Below are positions 32,540 through 43,189 of a DNA stretch of 64,000 nt, in pieces (within the stretch, counting starts at the first letter, position 1; the number at the start of each line of letters is the position of its first letter). The DNA is taken from the NCBI GenBank assembly GCA_030340625.1, contig JAOPHQ010002896.1:31001-95000 (forward strand), written 5' to 3'. This stretch comes from Merluccius polli. Lineage: Eukaryota; Chordata; Actinopteri; Gadiformes; Merlucciidae. Below the pieces are notes generated by a model, which saw only the letters and a list, made by a program, of their open reading frames with translations, searched no databases and was not told where the DNA came from. The translations under genes and the position numbers were made by a program.

Positions 32540-33035
32540 CCAATGGCCCCTATTAAGGCCAAGTTTCCCATCTTGGAATTAAAAAGTAGGCTACCATCTT
32601 ATCTTAATATAGGGCCCCCTATTGGGACAATACAGGGCCCTCTATAGGGCCAATACACGGCCCTCAGTAGGGCCAATATAGCGTTTCTATAGGGCCGATA
32701 CAGGGCCCTCTATAGGGCCAATACAGGGCCCTCTAGGGCCAATACAGGGCCCTCAGTAGGGCCAATACAGGGCCCTCTATAGGGCCAATACACGGCCCTC
32801 AGTAGGGCCAATATAGGGTCTCTATAGGACCAATACAGGGCCCTCAGTAGGGACAATACAGCGCCTCTATAGGACCAATACAGGGCCCTCTATAGGGCCA
32901 ATACAGGGCCCTCTATAGGGCTGATACACGGCCCTCAGTAGGGACAATATAGCGTCTCTATAGGGACAATACAGGGCCCTCTATAGGGCCCTCAGTAGGG
33001 ACAATACAGCGTCTCTATAGGGACGCTGTATTACG
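32540..33035. repeat. 23-bp minisatellite AGGGCCAATACAGGGCCCTC
   Basis: About 20 units with variants TATAGGGCC, AGTAGGGCC and AGCGTCTCTATAGGG. Many carry the GGGCCC palindrome. It adjoins the 13-bp array and shares GGGCTCC/GGGCC words at the junction. Confidence 0.93.
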
Positions 33036-33039
33036 ATTT

Positions 33040-34195
33040 CAAGGTCAATCAGGGTTAGAACTTCCTGCCTTGAGATCATGCGGACACAGTGTTGATTAAA
33101 TTGGAAAAATATTAAATTACTTTTTGAAAATTAATTTCTTTTTATACCATTTTAATGTTGGATTCACTGGTACTACTTATTTTATTAGCAGTTTTGTAAA
33201 GGTGATAGCTTTGAAAGGTTATTTTGAAAAAATAAATGTTAAAATATTAGATTATAACTTCATTTTGTGCCTTCTCAAGATCTGTATTTGATCTTTGCTA
33301 AAACTGCTAAACTACTAGTTGCTCTAACCAAAATAAATGAATGGGTGAGAACTTCACCCGCTTGTATCATTTGACCAACGGTTGCAGTTTGAACCCGACC
33401 ACATGGTCACATGTCAACCACCGGTGTGCGTGTGTGTGTGCATGTGAAGCCGTGTAAAGGGAGGCCAGAGAAAGCTGTGGGAGGGATGTTGTTTTCTTTT
33501 AAATGTAATCCACTGTAGCTTCAACCGAACAGAAAACACGGTAACATTGAAATGAGATGTTAAACAGATTTATGAAGCAGCACTTAAAGGTTATGGTTTC
33601 CCAAAAGTAGCAGTCAGGCATTAGAAGGAGGTTACTGGGTTGTCAAGTACATTTCTGTTTTATGTGAAGTGAGACCTTTTTCAAGAGCAAATCAACTGCA
33701 AGGTCAGTTGAATCCACTAGAAAGTGTTTTCGATTATGTTTTATTAGACATTTAAGAATCTTAATGACTTTCAAAAATACTTTTTTCAGGTAAAAAAAGA
33801 AATCCATTTTACAAAAAAAGGCAGGGTTTCATTTTTATCATCTTTTATTAATCATTTTATTTTTATTTGCTAGCAGTAATCACGAATAAATCAAAAATAA
33901 TGACAAGATTGAAAAAGCTAAATGGATTTCTTAGTTGTTTTTCTTATTATCACAAATGAAATTCAGCATGAAAATAATGAACTATGAATTAATAAAACTA
34001 AGAACAATTGTCATTGTAACAACACTAAAATATATCGCTTATCGCTTCTCTAGTGTATTCATTCACTCACTAGTGAATTCATTAATTTGGTGGTATGTGA
34101 ATATAATTTTGAATAGTAATTGAATAGTACATTTTGGACTTGCAATATTCACCATAACAACCCCATATTACCCGTATAATTTATGTATGTATCTT
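33040..34195. other. strongly AT-rich unique DNA, no gene recognised
   Basis: No tandem repeats and frequent stops in all frames. Intron-like. Confidence 0.55.
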
Positions 34196-34198
34196 TTT

Positions 34199-34222
34199 GT
34201 ATATATATATATATATATATAT
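34199..34222. repeat. (TA)n microsatellite
   Basis: About 12 TA repeats. Confidence 0.93.
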
Positions 34223-34229
34223 TCTTGTT

Positions 34230-35400
34230 TTTTTACTTATATTTTATTTCATATCCTATTTGTATTATGATTTTCCATCTTCAGCAGAGCATGTGTGAAA
34301 AGCCATTTCCTCCATGATTAATACAGTGAGTGTGACTACTGTGTGGTGTCAACAGCCACAGTTGGTATTTAAATTACTTTTTCAAACCATAACTTCCTCT
34401 GTGGTGACGGTGGGACGGTGGGCGGTTGGAGCCCACAGAGGCAGATGGGGAGTGAAGTGAGGGCCCCCAGGGTGTGAGGCGGGGGCCCCCAGGGACTACA
34501 GGGGGGGGAGGGGCCTTATGTCTCAGTTTCACTCTAACAACAGACCACGCGTGCCGGCCTTTTGTACCCTTTGTCCGTCTGCTAAGTCTGCATCAGTTGA
34601 TTAGGCAAACGACATCACTTCCTGTCAGGGAAGCTATTGACGGCGCGCCGCCGGGGGCCTCTCGCTATGTTCGCGGATGAGCGGGTTTCCATGGCGATCC
34701 CCGCTGTTGACTGCCTCCCAGTGACCCCGGCGTGTGCCAGGTTTTTTTTTTGTGTGTTTTTTTTTAATTCATGTTTTCGCAAACGGCAGCGGATGAGCCG
34801 GTCCAATGGCAGGCTGTGTTGTTTTGTCCGTCAGCCAATCAGATGTGTGTGAGCTTGTTTAAACGTTGCGGAGGGCTGTCTTGAAGTGGGCTGCTGTCCA
34901 TGTGTTAGCGTGTGGAAACTGTTGGCGGGGAGAGATTTGTTTTGACAGACGTCACAGTGAGAGGGTTGACTTTAAACACGAGCCACGCCGCTGAATCACT
35001 GGACGTTGAATGTTTAAACGCTGAGCAGAAATGCATGGGATTAGCAATAGAAGAACAGAAAATACATGGGGAAAAAGAGAAAAGCAAAAAAAGGAAAGTT
35101 GAGAATGTGGACACATGCTATCTATTGACATCTGCTGCATGGGATCCATTCCACGTCTAATATAATCACTAGGTTTGTGATTATAGACATTATATATTGT
35201 CAATATATCTATATTAAGACATTCATGTAAAACCGGGCACACCAGCAGTGCCGTATAATGAACCGCCAACGTGTGTGTGTGTATATATTAATAATAAAAT
35301 CCTACTTTTTTCTGTAATACCACACCTCCCACTGTGTATTTCACACCATGTTTCTTTAGGCTTTCACTGCATGAAACCTCAGTTTAACAAATAACCAGGT
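34230..35400. other. unique DNA, no gene recognised
   Basis: GC-rich at 34400-34720, AT-rich later. The plus frame 34912-35160 (82 codons, with a basic KEKSKKRKVEN stretch) has a possible acceptor TTGTTTTGACAG at its front but no known domain, so it is not called. Confidence 0.4.
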
Positions 35401-35404
35401 GTTA

Positions 35405-35470
35405 GCCCTCCTCCCTCCCTCCCACTCTCCCACTCTCCCTCCCTCCCTCCCTCTGTCTCTCCCGCCTCTC
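35405..35470. repeat. (CCCT/CTCC)n tract
   Basis: Pyrimidine repeats CCTCCCTCCCTCC. Confidence 0.85.
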
Positions 35471-35555
35471 TCCCCCTGCATGGCCTCTACACCAATCACA
35501 TGTCTGCATCTTTTAAATATTACAAAAAAGGGGGAGAGGATACACTTCCTTTAGG

Positions 35556-35556
<1 letters not shown>

Positions 35557-35602
<46 letters not shown>
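35557..35602. repeat. (CAT)n microsatellite
   Basis: About 15 CAT triplets. The same triplet repeat recurs at 40363 and 63424. Confidence 0.95.
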
Positions 35603-35604
<2 letters not shown>

Positions 35605-35879
35605 AAACGCTCATGAGTAATGTTTAGCTCTCGTTTAGTGACCTACTGCCTACTTTTGCTTTGTTTCTTTTTAGTTAATTTAATGTTGTTTCCTTTTGTG
35701 GTTCCTTGCTGTGTTTTTTGTATGTTTTTTTGTATGTTTATGTAAGAAAGTCATGTTGGTTTAACGAATAATAATTGAATGTACCGAACATGAATATATC
35801 AATTTGAGTAAGCATAACTTTAATATGTGCAACCGATGTCCATAATTTTTAAATGTAAATCCAAAATACTTTTTTTTTC

Positions 35880-35955
35880 AGTGTATGCTGCTTCTTGTCT
35901 TGGCCCTTGAAAAAGAGTCTTAATGGGACTCTCCTGGTTAAATAAAGGTTGAATA
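35880..35955 (+). mobile_element. non-LTR retrotransposon 3'-end-like repeat, copy 1
   Basis: GTCTTGGCCCTTGAAAAAGA, GTCTTAATGGGACT and CCTGGTTAAATAAAGGTT match the copy at 39255-39333. From memory this is a very common fish repeat ending (TTGGCCAGG ... AATCTCAATGxGAC ... CCTGGTTAAATAAAGGTTAAAT). The clade is not assigned. Confidence 0.65.
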
Positions 35956-36013
35956 CAATTTTTTTTTAAATCGGTTGGTGACAAGAGTAGAAAAGCAAAA
36001 ACATGCATGATGG

Positions 36014-36044
<31 letters not shown>

Positions 36045-36193
36045 CACTGGTGACCTCCTGTGTGTACCTTTAAATAAAGGTTGAATACAATTTTTTTTTA
36101 AATCGGTTGGTGACAAGAGTAGAAAAGGAAAAACATGCATGATGGACACACACACACACACACACACACACACTGGTGACCTCCTGTGTGTAC
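35941..36193. repeat. tandem duplication of about 130 bp
   Basis: Copy 1 (35941-36072) and copy 2 (36073-36193) each run AATAAAGGTTGAATACAATT, AAATCGGTTGGTGACAAGAG, ACATGCATGATGGACACAC, a CA repeat of different length, then CACTGGTGACCTCCTGTG. The duplication begins exactly at the AATAAAGG tail of the preceding repeat. Confidence 0.93.
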
Positions 36194-36481
36194 GTATAAG
36201 GAAAACAAAAAAATCCCCTCTCCTTCCTGTTTTCGTTTAAAAAACCCTCCTCTACTTCCTGTTTGGATTTAAAACCCCCCTGTCTCTTGCCTGTTGGCCT
36301 ACAGACCTCTGGGCTTCGAGACCCCCGGAGAAATCGTCCAATAGAAGGCAGAGCCAGCCGGAGCTTCGGCCAATCAGCTGCTGGCGCCAGAGAGAGCTGT
36401 GAGCTCAGGTGTTTAGGTGATAAAGAGATGGGCTGCGACCGCCACACCACTCTCCATTGTTGACCATCTGTAAGTGTGCCG

Positions 36482-36586
36482 CACACACATGTACACGAAT
36501 GGGAACGCCCATTATCCTCAGGCATCCTCACGGCCACACATGCCCACACACACACACGCACACGCACACACGCACACATCCTCACG

Positions 36587-36627
<41 letters not shown>

Positions 36628-36733
36628 CCTCACAGCCATACACCCAAACACACACACACTATATATGCACATAACGTCCGCACAAAACGTCCGCACACAA
36701 GCAAGCACACACGTACGCACACATCTTCACAGC

Positions 36734-36779
<46 letters not shown>

Positions 36780-36798
36780 CACACACACATCCTCACAG

Positions 36799-36839
<41 letters not shown>

Positions 36840-37082
36840 ATATATATATGCACATACGTCCGCACACAAGCAAGCACACGTACGCACACATCTTCACAGC
36901 CACACACACACACACACATGCACACACACCTCACAGCCACACACACATACACACACACACACAAACACACTATATATATATATGCACGTAACGTCCGCAC
37001 ACAAGTAAGCACACACGTACGCACACATCCTCACAGCCACATACACACACATGCACACACACACATCCTCACAGCCACACAG

Positions 37083-37140
<58 letters not shown>

Positions 37141-37195
37141 TACAAGCAAGCACACATTCTCACAGCCACATACACACACACACACACACACACTG
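36482..37195. repeat. (CA)n array with higher-order unit
   Basis: CA runs are interleaved with CATCCTCACAGCCACA and with CTATATATATGCACAT ... CGTCCGCACACAAG ... CACGTACGCACAC. The latter block recurs near 36660, 36840 and 36970, giving a unit of roughly 130-180 bp. All Thr/His and Val/Cys frames are artefacts. Confidence 0.93.
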
Positions 37196-37252
37196 GCATG
37201 GACTCCAACTCATTGACTTTAAACTATTGTCCTTGAGTGAGGGGAAGGACGT

Positions 37253-37272
37253 GGGGGGGGGGGGGGGGGGGG
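37253..37272. repeat. poly-G (20)
   Basis: Twenty consecutive G, a potential G-quadruplex or assembly-sensitive run. Confidence 0.93.
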
Positions 37273-37423
37273 TGTGGGGGGGGAGTTCAGGGAAATGGGG
37301 GAGATTTCTTATTCCGTTTAAAACAATTCTCTCCTCCATGCGGACGGAAGCTGGGGTGCAGTTCAGTTGGAGTGCAGGCTTTTATTGTCCTCTTGTGTGA
37401 AGGGGAAGGACAGGGGGGGAGAA

Positions 37424-37445
37424 GGGGGGGGGGGGGGGGGGGGGG
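37424..37445. repeat. poly-G (22)
   Basis: Twenty-two consecutive G, 150 bp after the first run. Confidence 0.93.
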
Positions 37446-37483
37446 AGGCAGGGGAGAACCGATATTTTATTGTGTCTCCTCAG

Positions 37484-37566
37484 CGAGAGACAATGAAGTG
37501 ACCCTGTCAGAGGACAATGTGGTCGGCGGTGTCCAACCGAAAGTACCCGCGGTGTTGTTAAAGTAG
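37484..37566 (+). CDS. possible short terminal coding exon, product unknown
   Basis: TATTTTATTGTGTCTCCTCAG is a good acceptor ending at 37483. The following frame, starting in a split codon, reads RDNEVTLSEDNVVGG and then VQPKVPAVLLK before TAG at 37564-37566. It is short and non-repetitive, with no recognised family and no nearby AATAAA that I noted. Chance remains likely. Confidence 0.22.
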
Positions 37567-37745
37567 ACGTGGAAACTCATGCAAGGACTACTTTGGAATT
37601 CACTCATTTAAAACCTTATCTTTTATTAGGGAAGTACACAGAAAAATTGTGTTTAATAAACCGTAGATGTTGCAAACCACACTATGGTAATGCAAACTGT
37701 ATCAGCAGAGTAGAGGAAAAATATTCGCTAAACTTACTTCATATT

Positions 37746-38145
37746 AAAGGTGCTGTAGGTAAGATTCGAGAGTTGTAAAGAGAGAGAGACGCAAAAAAGA
37801 ACGGAAGAGAGTGAGATTTTGAAGACTAAACGGCCCAAAAAAAACGCCTCCCCTCCCTCTCTGCTCCCTCCACCCCTCTCTGCTCCCTCCCTACGTTTCT
37901 CCCCCATGAGTGTTGCATTTCACGCACCTGTGCTTGAAAGGCAAGATGGATACCCCCGAACCAAATCGGGTAAGTGATGTCCCGATTGGTCAGAAATTAG
38001 CCGGGAGTGGTCGAAAATGTAAATTGTGTCATACAGAGGCCGGCGCAGTCGACTAGAACAGATATATCTCACAGAGAATCCCACTAATAGCTGACGGGTG
38101 GCTATGCCATTTCTAACAAATTGCACTCAAAATATAGCTCTTGAC
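37746..38145. mobile_element. TTAA-flanked MITE, copy 2 (right end lost)
   Basis: TTAAAGGTGCTGTAGGTAAG opens the element, followed by AGAGTTGTAAAGAGAGAGAG, GATTTTGAAGACTAAACGGC, AAAGGCAAGATGGATACCCC and CCCGATTGGTCAGAAATTAG. All are collinear with 17857-18245. The match fades at AATATAGCTCTTGACA, so the right terminal repeat is missing or diverged. Confidence 0.75.
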
Positions 38146-38149
38146 ATAA

Positions 38150-38730
38150 AATAAATTTTACACAATATGCAAATCATATAGTGCTATCAAACCACTTCCC
38201 TTCACACCACAAGCAATACACAATATGGCATGCATAATTTATAAATAGAGTAGAGGGAGTATGTGAACTTCACTTACTTTTTTATTAATTTCACATAACA
38301 TTTACTATATATAACTACATGGCGCATGATGCAGATCCTATAGTGCTGTCAAACCCATTGTATTAACACACAAATACGCAAACAAACAGCAAACAAAAGA
38401 AACAAAAGAGAAACAGGAAACAAAAAGAAACCAGCAAGAGTTGGACTTTTGCTGCTAAAATGGATTTGTAGATAATATCGATGAAAACAACAGTATGAAA
38501 TGTCAAGATGACAGCATGGATAGATGGTTTTTATTAGCACATGGTGAGGAACATGGGTGACCTACTGATAAGGAGGGTTTAGGGCCCTCTTAGGGCCCTC
38601 TCCTGTAAACCATTAGTTTTCACTTTTTTCATTTCACATTTCACTTCGCCATTCCTGCTGGCAGTTACAGACAGACAGGCTGGACCACACACAGTATGAC
38701 AAGATGCTTTATTATTTGTATTCCTGTTTA
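38150..38730. other. AT-rich unique DNA, no gene recognised
   Basis: No exon or repeat signal beyond short AAACAAAAGAAAC words near 38380. Confidence 0.5.
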
Positions 38731-38733
38731 CTA

Positions 38734-38880
38734 TTTAGTCCTCTTAGCAGACACGTATCCAAAGCGACAATTAATTGAGATGAATGCCATTTAGGGGGCA
38801 GCTTGCTCAAGGGTGCCTACAGGTAGACTGTGGATGTTGGGGTTCAAACCCAGAACCTTTCGGCTGGAGTCAAACCACCA
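38734..38880 (-). mobile_element. tRNA-derived SINE, family A, copy 4
   Basis: On the minus strand GGTTCTGGGTTTGAACCCCA (B-box region) leads into GTCTACCTGTAGGCACCCTT, GAGCAAGCTGCCCC and the tail TCGCTTTGGATACGTGTCTG. The 5' part of the head is short. Confidence 0.75.
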
Positions 38881-39254
38881 CGATATTTTAAACTTTTTAA
38901 AATATTCCTGTAAGGTGTTCTGTATAGTACACATTATATGTTCTCTGCAAGGGATAATGTACAGTGAGTATTACGAAATGAAACCCCTTCAGGGTAATTC
39001 AACACAGCTGCATCACCCTGTCGGGGTTTATCTTCGTAATAATGACCAGCTCGCTGTAAATTATTTATGTATTACCCCTTATCCCTCTGATTTCATATGA
39101 CGCCTTTGGCTCAACCTTAAAGGATTTACAACGTGGAGGTACTGGAAATTGTCTCTGTATCTAATTGTTATCTATGCAATCCCAAACCATCTCAATTGTT
39201 TGTTAATTGTGTGTTTGCTTTGTTTGAAACCATGTGTCTGTTTTTCCTTTCTTT

Positions 39255-39333
39255 GTATGCTGCCCTCTTGGCCAGGTCGCTTAAATCTCAATGAGTTTCT
39301 TACCTGGTTAAATAAAGGTTAAATCAAAAAATT
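39255..39333 (+). mobile_element. non-LTR retrotransposon 3'-end-like repeat, copy 2
   Basis: GTATGCTGCCCTCTTGGCCA, TTAAATCTCAATGAGTTTCT and CCTGGTTAAATAAAGGTTAA. The element may extend left to about 39130. Confidence 0.7.
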
Positions 39334-39339
39334 AATAAT

Positions 39340-40360
39340 AATTACACGGCTACTTACTAAAGAAAGGTTTTATTCCTAGAAATAGCGTCCATAGCAACGG
39401 TCATTCAACGGTTATTCATAGCAGAGGTCTGCTATCCAGAAATAATGGGCCGCAAAATGCTGTAATTGATCAATCAGAGTCGAGTATTCAAGAAATTTGT
39501 GAAAAAATGCCTTTGAATGCGTAACAACCATAAATTCTTCACACACTCACTCAATGGGGCTAATGGGGCTAAGGGCTAATGCAGCCATCCCACAGCCCTA
39601 AACAGGCTGACTGAGGGGACTAAGGAGTCTTGTTCTTTTCTACGTTGTTTTTTTGCCTTTTACTGTTGTGTGCTGCTGTGTTATTCTTAATGTATTGTTA
39701 CTGTCCGCTATTGTTGTGTGATGACGTGTGTAAGGTGTATTGTTGGTTCTCCTTGTGATGTAGAGTCTTTGTGGAAAAATAATTTCCCCCCCCGGGGACA
39801 ATATGGTCTAACTAACTTAAAAAAAAGAGCTGCTCAAGCTTATGAATCTCATTCAAAAGGGCAAACTAGGTATCACCGGGGTGGACACTCGTCATCCAGC
39901 CACTTGTGACATCACAAATGGGTAGATTTAGACCCTTTAATGAATCATGTGTTTGGAAAGGACACGAAGCACCGGACACCAGGAGACAGCTGTTCCATCG
40001 CGCGAAATTGAGTTTTGGAGACCCTGGTTTAGTTTGGCCATGCTCGCCCACACACTGCAACAGTTATTGGCCCAGAAGAAGAAGATTGGAAAAGCTACCT
40101 GGAGGACGGTTGCGCCGTTCGAGCCGCTAATATCGTTAAATCTTGTCTTTGTAAACTTCAGATGGCCGTGGAAACCAGACGCCACCCTGAAGATTGTGCG
40201 CCGTTAGCCGCTATGTTCAGTAATTAGCTTCATCTGCTAAGGAAACGTACGGCGGCCAGATGGCAAGCGCCATTCCTCTACGGACTGGGAGGGGGTCGGT
40301 GGGTGGGGGGGGGGTGGGCAGATGGGATTTCTCTGCTGTGGTAGTCATGGATACTACCTC
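39340..40360. other. unique DNA, no gene recognised
   Basis: Overlapping frames on both strands at 39866-40207 have no domain. A block at 39640-39800 (GTGTGCTGCTGTGTTATTC) looks repeat-derived but I cannot name it. Confidence 0.4.
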
Positions 40361-40362
40361 CC

Positions 40363-40420
<58 letters not shown>

Positions 40421-40448
40421 GTCCTCGTCATCATCATCTTCATCATCT
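40363..40448. repeat. (CAT)n microsatellite
   Basis: About 20 CAT triplets followed by CGTCCTCGT-interrupted copies. Ser- or Ile-rich frames are artefacts. Confidence 0.95.
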
Positions 40449-40782
40449 CGTCCGTTTTCTTATTTTATTCATATTTGGGGAAACACCCGAGGCCTCCGAA
40501 TCATTGAGGGATCAATCGATGGTCAAATGATCACATTACCAAGTGACCAGAAACTCGGGGCCTGCCTGGAAATATTCAATTCCTTAATTGCTTATTTGAG
40601 ACTCCGTGATCAATAGGCCTGTTGTAGTGACAGCTCCTGGACTGCATGGCGGGAGAGCCAAACGCACACCCGTGTTGCGATGATAGATGATTATATTATA
40701 TTTATTCTTACTCATACAGTATAGTCTCACTCTCATTGTGTACTTTTGATAGATGAAGAAGAAAAATTTGCATTTGCAACTG

Positions 40783-40785
<3 letters not shown>

Positions 40786-40813
<28 letters not shown>

Positions 40814-40953
40814 CTGCACAATTCCCCCCACGCACACGTGCATGCACATACACACGTGCATGCACAAACACACACACACACCTACACAATTCCCCACACA
40901 CGTGTGCACACACACACACACACACACGCCTGCACAATTCCCAACACATGCAT

Positions 40954-40986
<33 letters not shown>
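40786..40986. repeat. (CA)n with TGCACAATTCCC higher-order unit
   Basis: CA runs separated by TGCACAATTCCC, TACACAATTCCC and GTGCATGCACA. Three rounds are visible. Confidence 0.93.
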
Positions 40987-40987
<1 letters not shown>

Positions 40988-41116
40988 CAAACAAACATGC
41001 TCACTCTTTGTTCAGCGCTACGTTGTCTTTATTGAAGTTTATGTTTTATTAATCGTTTGTTTACCTCTCGGCTTTGTAAGTCTTTAATGTGGAAACAGCT
41101 CCAGTCGACTCTGCCA

Positions 41117-41140
41117 TTGTGTGTGTGTGTGTGTGTGTGT
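41117..41140. repeat. (TG)n microsatellite
   Basis: About 12 TG repeats. Confidence 0.92.
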
Positions 41141-41486
41141 GAGCATATTGGCTGATATTTACTTATATTCAGGCTTGTGTTCTCCGTGTGCCAGCTGCTC
41201 CAAGGTTTAAACGAAAACGCTTCAAAGCACAGAGATCGCGCGCTCTCCGCTTGTCGCCGCGGCATCGGCGCCATGACAAGTGTTTCTACCTTTTTCATCC
41301 TTTGGTTTCTCTCTCCAGCCATCACCTGAGGTGGTGGCGAAATCTGAATCAAAAGTGTCTATTTAGCGGCACGGCATTTCAATGCAAATAGTGTCGCTCG
41401 GTCGCTAGAGAGAGAGAGAGAGAGACGCAGAACCTTATTAACAACCCCGGCAATAAAATAAAACATCTGAGTTGTTTAACAAAGCA

Positions 41487-41522
41487 CCCCCCCCCCGGCC
41501 CCCCCCCGGCCTCCCCGCCCCC
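41487..41522. repeat. C-rich run
   Basis: C10-GG-C9-GG and further C-rich text. A short (GA)n precedes it at 41406-41425. Confidence 0.9.
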
Positions 41523-41807
41523 GTTTATCAATACTCAGCACATGATGTAACTAAAGCCGAGGAACAGAAATATTGTGTGTGTGTACGCGCCGTCCTCCCT
41601 CTCCTACCCGCGAGAGGACCCTCCTGCAAATAGGATTCCTTATCTCTGAGTGGCTCCGTGGTTAGCTGAGGTTTAAAAAGTCAGGCAAAGTAGCATCTCT
41701 GGTTGTGGAATACCACTTATAGCAACTCCACTTCCCATTGGTCCAAATCCCTCCCGCTGATGTAACTCGCCATACAGGCGGTGGCAAGTGGCATGGGCGA
41801 CTACTAA

Positions 41808-42120
41808 TGGTGTGTGAGTGGGTGTGTGTGCGTGTGTGCGTGTGCGTGTGTGTTTGTGTGTGGGGTTATTTGTATTGTGAATATTGAGTTTGGTGGTGTT
41901 TGGTGGTGTGTGTGATGGTGTGTGTGTGTGATGGTGTTAGGTGGTGTTGGGTGGTGTGTTTGGTGGTGTGTGTGTGATGGTGTTAGGTGGTGTTGGGTGG
42001 TGTGTTTGATGGTGTGTTTGGTGGTGTGTATGGTGTGTGTTTGGTGGTGTGTTTGATAGTGTGTTTGGTGACGTGTTTTGTAACACGTTTCATGGTGTGT
42101 GTGTGTGTGTGTGTGTGTGT
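41808..42120. repeat. GGTGTGTTTGGTGGTGT minisatellite
   Basis: Degenerate TGGTGT units with GATGG and TTAGG variants, flanked by TG runs. Confidence 0.9.
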
Positions 42121-43150
42121 ATTACTGTTATTTATTTTACAGTTACAACACAGAAATATACAAACTATGTTATATTATTATAGTATATTTTGCAGAAGCA
42201 CTGTGCTGTATTCTTAAGGCCACACTGTATACATAGGTCAGCCTGCGTTGCAGTGTGTACAGCATTGCAACCCATACTGGGTGTATTCACACCAAGCAGC
42301 ACATTTTTCATATGTGATATGTGTACTACTCACTCTAATATCAGGGAAAGTTTTGCGGTTTTTACACCACGGTAACACCGCCAGCCAACATCCCGCCATC
42401 TGGCTGTCAGTTGCAGGGCATCTTTTTTTCATTAAAGACAACAATCACTTCTTCTTCTTCACATCTTCCACCCGGCTTCTGAAAAACAAAGATCCAGCGT
42501 CTCGTCTGAACAACACCTGGTTAGGGTAACACATCCGCCAGCACCTGTGGAGGCAGCCGTCGGACGGCGGGAGAGAGAGGAAATAAGGTGGGGGAGGGCG
42601 GGAAATAAATAAAGGTTTACCGATTCGACCATGGGCCACAGTGATTTCTGTCAATATGAAGTCACAAAGAGGCCGGTTCCAGCCAATCAAGACCAATGGG
42701 GCCAATCAAGCGCATGGAAACGCATGGCGGTCGGCTGCTGCCGAGTAATGGCTTTATGATACCGTATTCATATAGTTCTTATTCTGCCGGCGTGGAGGTC
42801 CTAAACCTGCTCCCTGTCCGCCCCCCTCATTTGAAAGCCTTTGACAATGATCTGTTTTGACTAATATCCAGCTTTTAATATAGTCCTTCAGAGAACCGCT
42901 CAATAAAGAACAGCATTTCCCGTAGTATTTCTCATACGCTTCAGAAAGTTAAGCCCTTTAAGGCTGTGATGAGGTTGTCACAGTTATTGGTATTGACAGA
43001 TAGGTGTAATTAACCTTTAATACACAACCTTTAAAGGGGAACCGTCACGCTCGGCTATTTTGTATTTTGTGTGTTTGTGGTCTGCAATATCAACTCTCTT
43101 TCAGGAACATCTGGACCACTGAGGTCATTGGTCTGGTCTAAATAATGGAC
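42120..43150. other. unique DNA, no gene recognised
   Basis: Frames on both strands near 42190-42705 carry no domain. A CCAAT cluster lies at 42683-42706. The remainder is AT-rich with no signal. Confidence 0.45.
42683..42706 (+). promoter_or_regulatory. three CCAAT boxes in 24 bp
   Basis: CCAAT occurs at 42683, 42693 and 42702, all on the plus strand at about one-helical-turn spacing. No TATA box or clear downstream exon was found. Confidence 0.3.
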
Positions 43151-43189
43151 TAATGACGTCCATGGGCCAACTTTTGCATTTTTTCCCTT

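Noticed and set aside
34912..35160. 82-codon plus frame with a nuclear-signal-like KKRKVEN
   Set aside because: No family match that I recognise and only a weak acceptor. The basic stretch arises from A-rich DNA.
41161..41390. Frame behind an ATATTCAG acceptor with a basic peptide
   Set aside because: The peptide is Arg/His-rich with no domain and the acceptor lacks a real pyrimidine tract.
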